Source: Lomentospora prolificans (taxonomy: Eukaryota; Ascomycota; Sordariomycetes; Microascales; Microascaceae). From it: 64,000 bases of DNA. Numbering within the stretch: position 1 is the first letter of the stretch; each line of letters starts with the position of its first letter. A model generated the notes under the pieces. It saw only the letters and a list, made by a program, of their open reading frames with translations. It was not told the origin of the DNA and did no database searches. The DNA is taken from assembly GCA_029532625.1 (NCBI GenBank), contig JARFXM010000005.1:1612001-1676000 (forward strand). The letters run 5' to 3'. The position numbers were made by a program, and so were the translations under genes. Of the stretch, positions 13,016 to 22,681 are shown piece by piece.

Positions 13016-13021
13016 GCGTTG
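13016..13021 (+). promoter_or_regulatory. Candidate XlnR/Xyr1-type site upstream of AA9 gene
   Basis: GGCTAA lies about 350 bp upstream of the AA9 start codon. It is a short motif, supported only by position ahead of a lignocellulose-active gene. Confidence 0.3.
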
Positions 13022-13233
13022 CGGGACGAGGCATAGTTCGTCCAATGGGTCTTTTCCACTTGGGTTTGATCTGGGGAAAGGCTCAGACTCTACGCGCGTG
13101 CGCGCGATATTGATCTCCGCCATCTCCACTACCGAACTATACCATAATGACGGTCGTTAAGACGATGATAGTGTTGGTGATATACAGGGGAACGCAATTT
13201 GTTTGCTGATGTAACTGAAAGGGCTCCCTCGTC

Positions 13234-13240
13234 TATAAAA
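13234..13240 (+). promoter_or_regulatory. TATA box of AA9 gene
   Basis: TATAAAA about 135 bp upstream of the start codon at 13370, a usual distance for a highly expressed secreted enzyme gene. The stretch after it is pyrimidine-rich, as is common for fungal transcription start regions. Confidence 0.45.
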
Positions 13241-13369
13241 TCTTTGGCATCCCTACCTCAACCAAACACTTCAAGAGTACGGTTTCTCATCCACGGTCCT
13301 GAGCCTTCGTCGATCCCACCCTCAGTTCCCCCCTTCACTCTATATCATAGTTGTTTGTTGCTGCCCAAT

Positions 13370-14071
13370 ATGAAGGCCATCCAGGCTCTCCTCCTCGCCG
13401 CTCTCGGCTCCGTTGTCGATGCCCACTACATCTTCAACATCCTGGTAGTCAACGACCAGGTCGTCGGTGGCGAGTACGACTACTTCCGCCGCAACAGCAA
13501 CTCATATAACCCGGCGTTCCCTGACATCGTGAACACCGAGGATCTCCGCTGCAACGTCGGCGCCCGCCCCGGCAACGTCAAGACCTACGAGGTCAACGCC
13601 GGCGACAAGATCGGCTTCAAGATCTTCAACCGCGAGACCATCGAGCACCCCGGTCCCGGTTTCGTCTACATGTCCAAGGCCCCCGCCGACGTCGCCTCCT
13701 ACGACGGCTCCGGCGACTGGTTCAAGGTCATGGAGACTGGCATCTGCAATGGCGCCCCCAACAACGACGGCTCTTGGTGCTCGTGGCAGAAGGACCGCCT
13801 CGAGTTCGTCATCCCCGAGAAAGTGCCTCCTGGCGAGTACCTCGTCCGTGTCGAGCACATTGGCCTCCACGAGGGCTTCAAGGACCGTGCTCAGTTCTAC
13901 ATTGAGTGTGCTCAGCTCAAGATCAACGGCCCTGGTGGCGGTACCCCCGCTCCTCTCGTCAAGATCCCCGGTATCTACAGCGCCAGTGACCCCGGTATTC
14001 GATACGATAAGTGGAGCTCCAACCCTGCTCCTTACGTCATGCCTGGTCCTGCGGTTTGGGACGGCAACTAA
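13370..14071 (+). CDS. AA9 lytic polysaccharide monooxygenase, secreted
   Basis: Intronless, 233 residues. I start at the ATG at 13370 rather than an in-frame ATG 57 codons upstream, because this start gives a clean signal peptide (1-18) that ends exactly before His19, the N-terminal histidine of the copper histidine brace. The second brace histidine is His93, within EHPGPGFVYMSKAP. His167 (HIGLH), Gln175 and Tyr177 (AQFYIECAQL) match the second-sphere His, Gln and axial Tyr of AA9. Thus all catalytic residues are present. AA9 enzymes oxidatively cleave cellulose or hemicellulose chains outside the cell and boost endoglucanases and xylanases. The protein is single-domain, with no CBM1 or linker, and ends shortly after the catalytic domain. 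The C/G-ending codon usage is strong, suggesting high expression. GH45 and GH10 genes lie 5 and 12 kb away. Confidence 0.95.
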   Translation: MKAIQALLLAALGSVVDAHYIFNILVVNDQVVGGEYDYFRRNSNSYNPAFPDIVNTEDLRCNVGARPGNVKTYEVNAGDKIGFKIFNRETIEHPGPGFVYMSKAPADVASYDGSGDWFKVMETGICNGAPNNDGSWCSWQKDRLEFVIPEKVPPGEYLVRVEHIGLHEGFKDRAQFYIECAQLKINGPGGGTPAPLVKIPGIYSASDPGIRYDKWSSNPAPYVMPGPAVWDGN

Positions 14072-16255
14072 ACGGAACATATCTTGGTCCTTATATAGTG
14101 GCATCATTTGGAGACGGCGTACATCGAGAATCATATACTTCTATGCTTGGGTCTACAGGCCTAACAGTTTCGTCCACGTAGCAAAGCGCTACTTTCAATA
14201 TACTGATTTGGGTCAACAAGCATAGTCTGTTTGCCGGTGAACCAGCGTTCGATAAACCGTAGTTCTCGTAGGATTGTTATCATTAATTGGGATCAAATGC
14301 AAAACAACTCTAGTTTATCCATATTCAGGGTATCCTAACTCCCAAATTCTTTTCCCTGCAAGGTAATCCATCATACGCTCGAACGTCCTAAAAGAAAAAA
14401 CTCTTCGCCAAATGAAATGAGAATGCTGAGGTACAAAATTCCACATGGTGGCCACGCTGGCAATATTACGAGAGATGCAGCCAGCGCCCCAAAGAAATGG
14501 TCACAACATCAGACTCCCCACACATTGCCAATCTAATACCCGCCTCATTCTGTTGGCAACTTCGTGTCCAATACATGCGACTAGAAGAATGTGCACTGGG
14601 ACGACGGGGTTTTTCGGCCGTCACCTATGCGAGCCAGGACTATTCTCGCGAGGCAGATTTCCCTCGTAAACATCGGAAACGGGAAAGGAGCTGAGATGCT
14701 GGTCAAATCTGGTCTCTGGTGATAGCGTCGGGAAGCATACGGCTACCGATTTGTGTATTAACCTTTGGATTCCATCCGCGGGCATACGCCAGTTGATCAC
14801 TCCTTTGCATTCTCATCGCTACTCCGTAGAGACGTCTCCGCCTGGGTCTATTAGTTATGTTCTGAATTATTTGTTCCAATACTCCCACTACTGTGCAGAC
14901 ACGCGGGGTACCTTATTATTATATTATGCAATCCTCTTCTCCACGTTAACCATCAACTGTGACAACTCACAGCTGATCCTACTCCGGTTATTTTGAGACC
15001 GACACCATGTATAACATAGTACCAGCCCGGTGGAACAGCACCAGTTGACGTCTATAATCCCCATATAAAGTTTCCCTAGGACGATTTGCCTGTATATGTT
15101 TGAAATTGCGATATCGGGGGGCTGTTAGTGCGAGTCGTTGTTCTAGCAGACTTTGAAGCCAAAGTGGCTGTTGTCCGTGGACTGTTTCCAGTGTGTGATG
15201 CCGGAATACCTCCGTCCTGAGATGGAAAGGCAATATGGCAGAGGCGATCTAGAGACGATCTAGCATCTATCACAATTGAGCTATGTTGTGCCAGTGGTGG
15301 GTTAGAAACAACGGCGACCAGGTTTCTCGGGGACAAACAAAGGTTCATGTTTGATCTCTGCACTAACTACCCGGCCAATAAGACCATCAACTTGATAAAG
15401 AATTAGGGACAGAGCACTAAAGGGAATTTGCATAACCTAGGTTCGCTGTGGACTTCGGCTTGACCCAAGAGTAGGATTTTGAATCGCTAGCACTCACCGT
15501 TTAGCTGGTCAACATAGGTTTCTTCTCCTCCTTAATCCTCAAACTACGTCCTCTCTTCGCACACCCACGTCAGTGAATCCGTTGCCCTACCAAATACATG
15601 GCTATTGGGAAAGTGGCTCCGCAATTCGCAGATTGCTTCGCAAAGTACCTCGGCCTACCTTGATGTTATTCCGGATTTTCCGTAGTCGGCAAGTTTTAAA
15701 TCCTATTGCCATCAAAAGAAATGACAACCTCTAATAGCAGACGAATTAAGAAGATATGCCCAGACTCATCTTAACATTCCCAACTTTCCGGAGTTAACGT
15801 TCTCAATCGCAATATCAGGGACATGACCGAACGCGCCAGGCGTATAGCCGCATCGCACAACCACGGAATAGAACGGCTGAGTAAGCTCTCGCTACTCGAC
15901 AGAAACGGCCGACCCGATCACCCAACGTAGCCGAACGAGAAGGATTCCGAATTTCATCGATACCAAGTATCTGTGGTTGATCCAAGTATCCCTGTCACTC
16001 CAAGATGCCTTACTAATCTCATCTTACCCCTCCAGATTGGGCTAGAATAAGCCGACAGCTGACTGACTTGGGCCTCGGGCAAGCGAGCTCTCGCATAATA
16101 TCGTGACAATTTACCGCAGCACCAAAAAAAGACGGAAGGGAAATAAAAAACCGTTGGACGTTAAGCATAGGAGACCCCCACACTAGTGCCCGACTACAAC
16201 CTTGTTTGCCAGCTGTCTAAGTGATTCCCTGGCTATCCGTTTATTCAACCTTAGG
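14072..16255. other. Intergenic stretch, no recognisable gene
   Basis: About 2.2 kb between the AA9 and F-box genes. Frames are at most about 95 codons and show no recognisable motif. An A-rich region (16122-16152) precedes the F-box gene. Confidence 0.5.
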
Positions 16256-17626
16256 ATGGATGTTTTGCCAGGCGACATACTATACCACATCCTCGTTGCT
16301 GTCAAACGCGCCTCGACTGCGAGTTTCAGAACGTGCCTCTTGGTCAATAAAGCTTGGAATGAGACCGGCGTGCCGCTATTCTACAGGAACCTAGCCCTTT
16401 CGAGTCGAAACCTAGCCCTTTTCCTCGAACGCTTCCAGTGGAAGAAGTACGCCCACCTCGTGCGGTCCCTTACCATAATCGTGATTCGCGCGGCATTTCA
16501 CAGCAACGGCGTGTTCAGGCCACACGACAGAACGCAGAGAGACTTGGACCTGACACGATTGGCAGAAGGGCTGAAAGGGTTCCTCAACTTGTCCTCGTTC
16601 TCTCTATATATTCCTTTCAGGCAGGCAGCTTCGATAAGTCGCAGCACCATTATCTCCTTGCTCGAAAACCTACCCTCCAGCTGCACGAGTCTCGAGATAG
16701 ACACGGCCGGTTGTGACGAGCGCCATCGAGATGAGAAGGTCCACGTCTGCGAATCAGTTAGGGCCGTCCTACCCCGCTTACGCCATGCGCGTATCCGAAC
16801 CAGCGCCATGTGCAGCTCCATGTTTGGCGTCGGACCGGACCCGCGACTAGCTCGTGCCGGAATGCCTGACGAAGGCGTCCAGTTTGAACCCATTTTGCTG
16901 CCCAAAATGCAATCGTTCCTCGTCACCTGTGTCTCGGTAAACTGCTATGCTCTCCAGTGTTGCTCTGACTCGGATTGGAATGACCTTCTCCTAGACCCTG
17001 GATCGCCCAACGCATCTTGGAGGTCTATCACAGCCGCTCTCGAGGTGCTGGTCGAGACTAAAGGAGCCATTCAGCCAGGAGCCAACGTTATCGTGCTGGG
17101 ACACACGATGTTTGACAATATAACCGACATGGCCATCTGGCAAGCGCACATCCGAGCTAATATCACGACCAAGCAATCGCAACTCCTACCTCGTCGCCTG
17201 ATTTGCGATCGGGAGATTCCAGATCCCTGGGTCGTGCGCACCCCGGGGCCAAAGGACCTACTCACTTCTGCAGGGAACATTGAACCGTTGGCTGAAGACT
17301 ATAATTGGATGCCTTTGAATGGTGGGTCGAGATTACCCCGGCCCGTGGTTGCGGACGAGATGCGAGGGAAGCAGTCGATCGCTACGGGATGCGTACCTTT
17401 GCCGACCTATCTAAAGCCGGCCCCAAAATGGCTGCAAGAGAACCCTGGGCAGGTGGCAACGCACTGGCTCAACGAGAATTTGTGTGGGATGAAGCTCTTC
17501 TTCGCGGAGAAGAGGGTCGGCGAGGACCAGTATCTCTCTCTCGAGCCTATCCGCGAAAAGACCCCCCAGGGCTGGACTAGAGGGCCCCAGAATCGGTTTT
17601 TGATGCGCAGGATATCGTACCACTGA
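16256..17626 (+). CDS. F-box domain protein of unknown target
   Basis: Single open frame of 456 residues from the ATG at 16256; an in-frame ATG 18 codons upstream is possible, but MDVLPGDILYHIL is the natural start of an F-box. Residues 1-45 or so match the fungal F-box pattern: LP.DILYHIL, then CLLVNKAWN and a following PLFYRNL segment. F-box proteins bind Skp1 and bring substrates to SCF ubiquitin ligases. The remaining 400 residues carry no leucine-rich or WD repeats that I recognise; they probably form the substrate-recruiting part. A 20-21 bp in-frame duplication at about 16388-16427 encodes NLALSSR followed by NLALFLE. The gene lacks introns and a 28-base poly(A) tract lies 290 bp downstream. 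Substrate and pathway are unknown. Confidence 0.75.
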   Translation: MDVLPGDILYHILVAVKRASTASFRTCLLVNKAWNETGVPLFYRNLALSSRNLALFLERFQWKKYAHLVRSLTIIVIRAAFHSNGVFRPHDRTQRDLDLTRLAEGLKGFLNLSSFSLYIPFRQAASISRSTIISLLENLPSSCTSLEIDTAGCDERHRDEKVHVCESVRAVLPRLRHARIRTSAMCSSMFGVGPDPRLARAGMPDEGVQFEPILLPKMQSFLVTCVSVNCYALQCCSDSDWNDLLLDPGSPNASWRSITAALEVLVETKGAIQPGANVIVLGHTMFDNITDMAIWQAHIRANITTKQSQLLPRRLICDREIPDPWVVRTPGPKDLLTSAGNIEPLAEDYNWMPLNGGSRLPRPVVADEMRGKQSIATGCVPLPTYLKPAPKWLQENPGQVATHWLNENLCGMKLFFAEKRVGEDQYLSLEPIREKTPQGWTRGPQNRFLMRRISYH

Positions 17627-17916
17627 CAATGCTGAGCGGCCTAGAGTGAGGTCAGATTAAAAATATTACCCACTAGGTCAGATTCATCAGCGCTATATCT
17701 GACGGGATCGACTGAAATATGAGACCATTGCCCCATCGGTTCATTGCTTCAGACAGGTGGAAAGGAATAGAAAAGAGTCTCAAACCAGGCCAGACCAATC
17801 CATTCTGCCCCAGTGGTCACAAATTCGCACTATCGGCTTAGCATTGTACTCGGTCTCAACCCAAAATACCATCTTCGCAGCCCGACAGCAATTTCGGGTT
17901 CAGTTTCACACATACC

Positions 17917-17944
<28 letters not shown>
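17917..17944 (+). repeat. Poly(A) tract, 28 bases
   Basis: An uninterrupted run of 28 A on the plus strand, 290 bp downstream of the F-box stop codon. It may be a simple mononucleotide repeat, or the tail of a retroposed sequence. No flanking target-site duplication was evident on reading. Confidence 0.9.
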
Positions 17945-17949
<5 letters not shown>

Positions 17950-18362
17950 CTGTGAAGCCTGGGACAACGGCCGAACGGTAACAGTCAGCGCGGTGGCCAT
18001 CAATTCCTTCCATTCGTGGAAGCTCTAATCCGCGCCACTCAAAAAGCAGAGACGTCCTCATCACCAAGCTAGACCTGTTTCTTAATTAATAGCCAGCCGC
18101 GGAAAAATAACTTCTGCCCTAAAGTGGCCAATGGTTCATATGCGGTTACCGTTCGTTCCGTCAGCTTCTTGGCTGGCTTGAGCTGATAGCAATCAATCGG
18201 TGGCTAAAAATAGGCCCCTAATATTCATGGATCTGTAGCGACAAGTCCCGATATTATTGGTGAATCCTGCATTTCCTGAAGCTCGTATTGACCCGATGAG
18301 AAGCTCGGTTCCGAAACATGCTTGATTCACACGGCGACGATAACATGCGACGGATACATCAA

Positions 18363-18369
18363 TATATAA
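18363..18369 (+). promoter_or_regulatory. TATA box of small secreted protein gene
   Basis: TATATAA about 145 bp upstream of the start codon at 18514, followed by a C/T-rich leader. Position and match only. Confidence 0.4.
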
Positions 18370-18513
18370 TCTGACAGGTCTCCATCATTCCTAACCTCCG
18401 AATCCCCTTGTCCGCCCCAAATCCAACCCCCAAAATCACCGAGACATATTATAATACCAGACCTGGAAGGGAAAGCCAAATTTCTCACACCCGTGACCTG
18501 CGCCGAGCCAACA

Positions 18514-18954
18514 ATGTTCCGATCAATCCTTGCCCCTCTCGCGGTGCTCTTCGCCCTTGCCGCCGCGGCTCCCGAGCCTGCGACGCTTCAGAAGCGCTGC
18601 TCCCCGTGGTATGACGAGGAATTTTACCAGGGCTATCTGCCCCCAGTAGCCTGCTGGCAAGACCAGGATACAGCCTGCCAACCATACATCAAAGAGGGAA
18701 CAGAGATGCTCCTGGATTCGGACCACAGCCTTGCCGTTATCTACGGCATCTCGCAATCCTGTGCTGACACCATTGCGGAGGAACTCGCGCGAACGGCGGA
18801 CGGAAGGAGGGCTTATGGATGGGTGGAAAACCACGGAACCTTGACGGTGATTGACGGTGGAATTTTGGTCATCTCTAATATGAGCGAGACCGCTGTGCAG
18901 ACTTACTCGGAGTTGATCTATTACGCAGATGCGGAATGGCCCAGCAAGCCCTAA
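18514..18954 (+). CDS. Small secreted cysteine-containing protein, unknown function
   Basis: Intronless, 146 residues from the ATG at 18514; an in-frame ATG seven codons upstream would spoil the signal peptide. Residues 1-19 form a hydrophobic signal peptide, followed by a short pro-segment ending in Lys27-Arg28, a Kex2-type cleavage site, so the mature protein would start at Cys29. Four cysteines (29, 47, 55, 83) could form two disulfides. The C-terminal half has alternating hydrophobic residues suggesting a small mixed alpha/beta fold, and there is no GPI signal. I do not recognise a family. Small size, secretion, Kex2 processing and paired cysteines are the usual profile of fungal effector candidates or small antimicrobial-type proteins, but function is not shown by the sequence. 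Confidence 0.75.
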   Translation: MFRSILAPLAVLFALAAAAPEPATLQKRCSPWYDEEFYQGYLPPVACWQDQDTACQPYIKEGTEMLLDSDHSLAVIYGISQSCADTIAEELARTADGRRAYGWVENHGTLTVIDGGILVISNMSETAVQTYSELIYYADAEWPSKP

Positions 18955-19520
18955 ATAATATCTTGTGAATCCGGGAGCAAAGCTTCGCTGGACGTCGCAC
19001 ATGGACCTGCTTTCATCGGCTTAGGGGCCACCTTGGGCCTCGTGTGCTGTGAGACTTGAGACGTGGTGTGAGCCAGCTGCTGTACAGTAATCTCATGAGT
19101 CGACATTAATACCTCAATACCCACCAAGCGCGAAGATGGATTGTTTTCCGTTCAAGGCACATTTGGGTCTGAGTTTCTTGATCGCTTGGGTTGCGGTTTG
19201 CGCTTGCCTTCTTTTAATAATAAACCCGAGCTAATAAAAAGACTAGCTCGCTCTGGGCTTTCACCGAACCTGTGTCGGAAAGCACCGACAAGCCAGGGCA
19301 CGGACCACATATCAATTGCCCACAATTCGACCCCGCCGTGGAAGAAATCACAGTCAGTCATGGGCTAAATATTAATAATATTATGCATGACTGACTATTA
19401 TATTCATCCCACCTCATCCTCCATCTCTCGCACTGCAGCCCCCCACGAAAACTACCAGGGTCTATCCGCACGACATCCCAGGCGTGCAATTGAAGCCGAG
19501 ACTTGTTCAACACAGACATC
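18955..19520. other. Intergenic stretch, probable promoter of deformylase gene
   Basis: About 0.57 kb. It contains an AT-rich block (19364-19408) and a C/A-rich leader before the ATG at 19521; no gene is seen. Confidence 0.5.
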
Positions 19521-20369
19521 ATGGCCGTTGACTACATCCTCACCCTGTCCTGCCCGGACAAGCCTGGCATTGTCCACGCCATCACCGGCGTGCTCGCCTC
19601 GCGAGGGGTCAACATTCTGGACCTTCGGCAGTTCTCCGACCCTACCTCCAACCGCTTCTTTATGCGCGTGCACTTTGGCCCTACTGACCTGCCTGTGGCG
19701 GAGCTCCGCGCGCCGTTTGATGCGCTTGTCGACGAATTCAAGATGACGTACGACATCCGCACCGCCGCTCAGAAGACACGTGTGCTCATCATGGTGTCCA
19801 AGATTGGCCACTGTCTCAACGACCTCTTGTACCGTGCCAAGGCTGGTCAATTGCCCATTGAGATTTGCCTCATCGTTTCTAATCACCCGGAATTCGAGTC
19901 CCTCGCCCAAAGCTATGGCATCCCTTTCCACCACCTTCCCGTAACCAAGGACACCAAGACTCAGCAGGAGACTCAAGTCTTGGACCTTGTCAAGGCTCAC
20001 AGCGTCGAGCTCGTCATCTTGGCCAGGTATATGCAGGTCTTGTCGCCAATGCTCTGCGAAGCCATGTCTGGACGCATCATCAACATCCACCATAGTTTCC
20101 TTCCGTCCTTCAAGGGAGCCAAGCCCTACCATCAAGCCTATGAGCGCGGTGTCAAGATTATCGGCGCTACCGCCCACTTCGTCACTGCTGATCTCGACGA
20201 AGGCCCCATCATTGAGCAGAGGGTGGTTCGCGTCGACCACAGCATGGGCCCCGCCGACTTGACGAGAGAAGGTTCCAACATCGAGAGCCAGGTCCTCGCG
20301 GCGGCGGTTGGTTGGTATGCGCAGAGGCGCGTGTTCCTCAACGAGGCCAAGACAGTCGTCCTCAACTAG
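19521..20369 (+). CDS. Formyltetrahydrofolate deformylase (PurU type)
   Basis: Intronless, 282 residues, the usual length of PurU proteins. The ATG at 19521 follows the in-frame ATG at 19503 by six codons and gives the expected MAVDYILTLSCPDKPGI start. Residues 1-80 are an ACT domain (CPDKPGIVHAITGVL, NILDLRQF). Residues about 88-280 are a formyltransferase-fold hydrolase domain with the catalytic Asn188-x-His190 in INIHHSFLPSFKGA and Asp226 in DLDEGPI. The enzyme hydrolyses 10-formyl-THF to formate and THF, balancing the one-carbon pool for purine and methionine/glycine metabolism. No mitochondrial presequence is obvious, so it is probably cytosolic. The family is best known from bacteria and is also found in filamentous fungi and plants. 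A 329-codon antisense frame here is a codon-bias shadow. Confidence 0.93.
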   Translation: MAVDYILTLSCPDKPGIVHAITGVLASRGVNILDLRQFSDPTSNRFFMRVHFGPTDLPVAELRAPFDALVDEFKMTYDIRTAAQKTRVLIMVSKIGHCLNDLLYRAKAGQLPIEICLIVSNHPEFESLAQSYGIPFHHLPVTKDTKTQQETQVLDLVKAHSVELVILARYMQVLSPMLCEAMSGRIINIHHSFLPSFKGAKPYHQAYERGVKIIGATAHFVTADLDEGPIIEQRVVRVDHSMGPADLTREGSNIESQVLAAAVGWYAQRRVFLNEAKTVVLN

Positions 20370-22681
20370 AGAAAAGTACAAAAGTCTAAGAATTGAAAAA
20401 CTCCAACCTAGAGCATGCTGCATTCTCACGGTCGAATCCATGTGTTGGCGCCGATCCTGACATCTGCTTGAGTGAGTCCTGTATGCAGTGAGCTTTTGTG
20501 TGTGCTCTCGTGCTGAGACATTCTTTCAGCTCATTGGTGGATATGTCTGGCATTGAGAAAGCAGCTTGGAACAGCCAGGCGGTGCTTAAACCCGGCTGCG
20601 GCGTCCGATAACGCTGTCCACACACGCCTTCTCCTCCATTCAAGTTCATTCCCAAGTAAATACTTAATACTTCCCCGATTCCAAGATAAATGGGCACGTT
20701 GACCCAATATTCCCCCATCCGTAGGCAGCTCTCGCGAGTTCCAAGGTAACTCAGCCACGGCTTCGCTACCCAGTCGTTCGTGCGTTATCGTCGCTTGAGA
20801 TTGGATCAAGCGCGATCGGCTCGCATGTATTATTACAGGCTAGACCTCGGGCGCACTTAAGTTGAAGATTATGGTGGCTTCGGAGAATAGCGAAAGCTAC
20901 ATGCGATCTAACTGGACGGACTAATTAACCAATAGATATGTATGCCAGCCGTGCAGCTTTGGTGTAGGCATCACACCTACGTCGTCCTAGACATCGTGGC
21001 GAGTAAGCTTCAGACCACTTTATTAGCTATTGGGGTTTGTGGGTATTAATACAACGAAATTGGCAACCAGCCAGACAGTAGTAGCAAGTCTCGCTCCAAA
21101 GGCCCCGATCCACACACCTACCGGTCGCACAACCGTCTTAGTCCCAAGCTAGAAATTTGTTAAAGCCGGCGAAGCATGAGTCGTGGGCTTTCATAAAGTT
21201 CGGGCTGTCTATTATAGTATGAGAATGCATTTGCTTAACGAGGGTGCACACCTCAGCTCTTCACAACCCGTCCTCCCTAGTTTGCTCCAGATGCGTCAAG
21301 TTCGCACCGAGTATTATAGCCTGGGCCATCGCACCGTGAGCTACGTAAGGTTCTCGAGGGCGGCGGCTTAAACCTGTGTGGCACGTCGACCTCACCGACA
21401 CTTTGAAAGCATGCGAGAGAGCAGTTGCCACTAAGCCCTGCGACTTCAGGTAGGACCTGGTCATCACTTTGGGCTGAAGTCTGTGAGATCTTACCAAGAT
21501 AGGGAAGATCGTCTCTTCACCACCCTGCATCTACCCGTGCCAGCCCGATTGTTTACCCCACCAGGGTGTCCTGTCCTGGTCCGAACTAATAAAATGTACA
21601 ACCGTATTCCCCAGGACGCCAACTGATGGACCCTGTCTCTCGGCTCGAGAAAATTGCGTACGTTGCCAGAAGCCCTTTTGGAAGCTTGGTGCCAGCAGGG
21701 AACGATGGCGGTGACAAGACTAGTGGCATCGATTCTTGAGAGATGTGAAGTAGGCCAGCCCCTGTTCTCCCCTAACACGGTGGATACCAATATTTTGGGA
21801 GGTGCCACTGCGATCACAGGTGGTATTCTTGTTATAATGATGATCCATCGCTGGCATTCGTAGGCCACGAAACGTCACTGGTGGTCCCTACCTTGCTGGC
21901 TTCCCGCCCGCTGCAGGAAACCGTCTAGCCTGGCAGTCTGCCAAGAGAAATAGACGGAGCCAACGTTGATGAAGGAGGTGCCGGCCACAGCCTGGCTGGC
22001 CAAGTCCAATGCTGGCCTGGCTTCTTCAGAAATTGATACTTGACTAACACATTGTCCCACACATCAATTTCATATTTTCAGACTTCATCTCAGGCCTGAC
22101 CGCCCAATTCCCCTTTCGTGGCGTCGTTGGCAGTACCATTTTCCCCGATTAAAGGCCGATCTGTCGAATCGCTGGCTTCTGCCAGTCCCTGGTATTCCTC
22201 CGCCAATTTAGACCCAGCCGTCATATTACACAGAATCCGAATAATAAAGCACAGAGCGCGAGAACTGCTTCCGAGCTGTATCAAAGGCCTCTGCCTTTTG
22301 CTCAGAGGAGTCGACGATCATTCCGAAAAAAAAACCAAGTTGGTCTCGCCACACCCTCTTCTCGTCTCACTTCGGCCTCCCTTGCTTTCCTTTGCACCTT
22401 CAACTGTAGTGCAACTCGGCAGCGAGATGACACTTCCATAGCTTGTTCGACCTATCCTAGAGAGCCATAACCGCATGTCCCACCGTAGATCCGTGTTATT
22501 CCCGAAAGGGGAAGAGTTGAGGTGGAAGATGGCCCAGAAGAATAATATTACAAGTACCTCCACACTTCCGGTCTCCCTAGTACCTCATTGGGTATTATCC
22601 TACTCCCCGCGGGCACGGAGAGGCTCGAAATGTGTCATAAATAATCGAAATCGACCCAAGCGTTAAACCGCAGCCAAGACA
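20370..22681. other. 2.3 kb gene-poor stretch upstream of MFS gene
   Basis: Short frames only (up to about 125 codons), none with a recognisable motif. The last few hundred bases are the likely promoter of the permease gene. Confidence 0.5.

Larger units (their letters stand above)
8221..13369. other. 5.1 kb gene-poor stretch between GH45 and AA9 genes
   Basis: No intact gene is recognisable. Open frames are short (up to 119 codons at 10238-10597 on plus) and carry no motif I know. One segment, about 9600-9823 on plus, reads as coding-like sequence broken by an in-frame TGA and is listed as a possible relic. The base composition looks more AT-rich than the flanking genes, which would fit decayed or RIP-mutated DNA, but I could not measure this. 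Confidence 0.5.
17627..18513. other. Intergenic stretch with poly(A) tract
   Basis: About 0.9 kb between the F-box gene and the small secreted protein gene. It holds a 28-base A run (17917-17944) and a TATA-like element (18363-18369); no gene is recognisable. Confidence 0.5.

Noticed and set aside
19452..20441. 329-codon antisense frame opposite the formyl-THF deformylase gene
   Set aside because: It mirrors a GC-rich-codon gene with a clear family match; antisense frames of this kind arise from codon bias. It has no recognisable domain.
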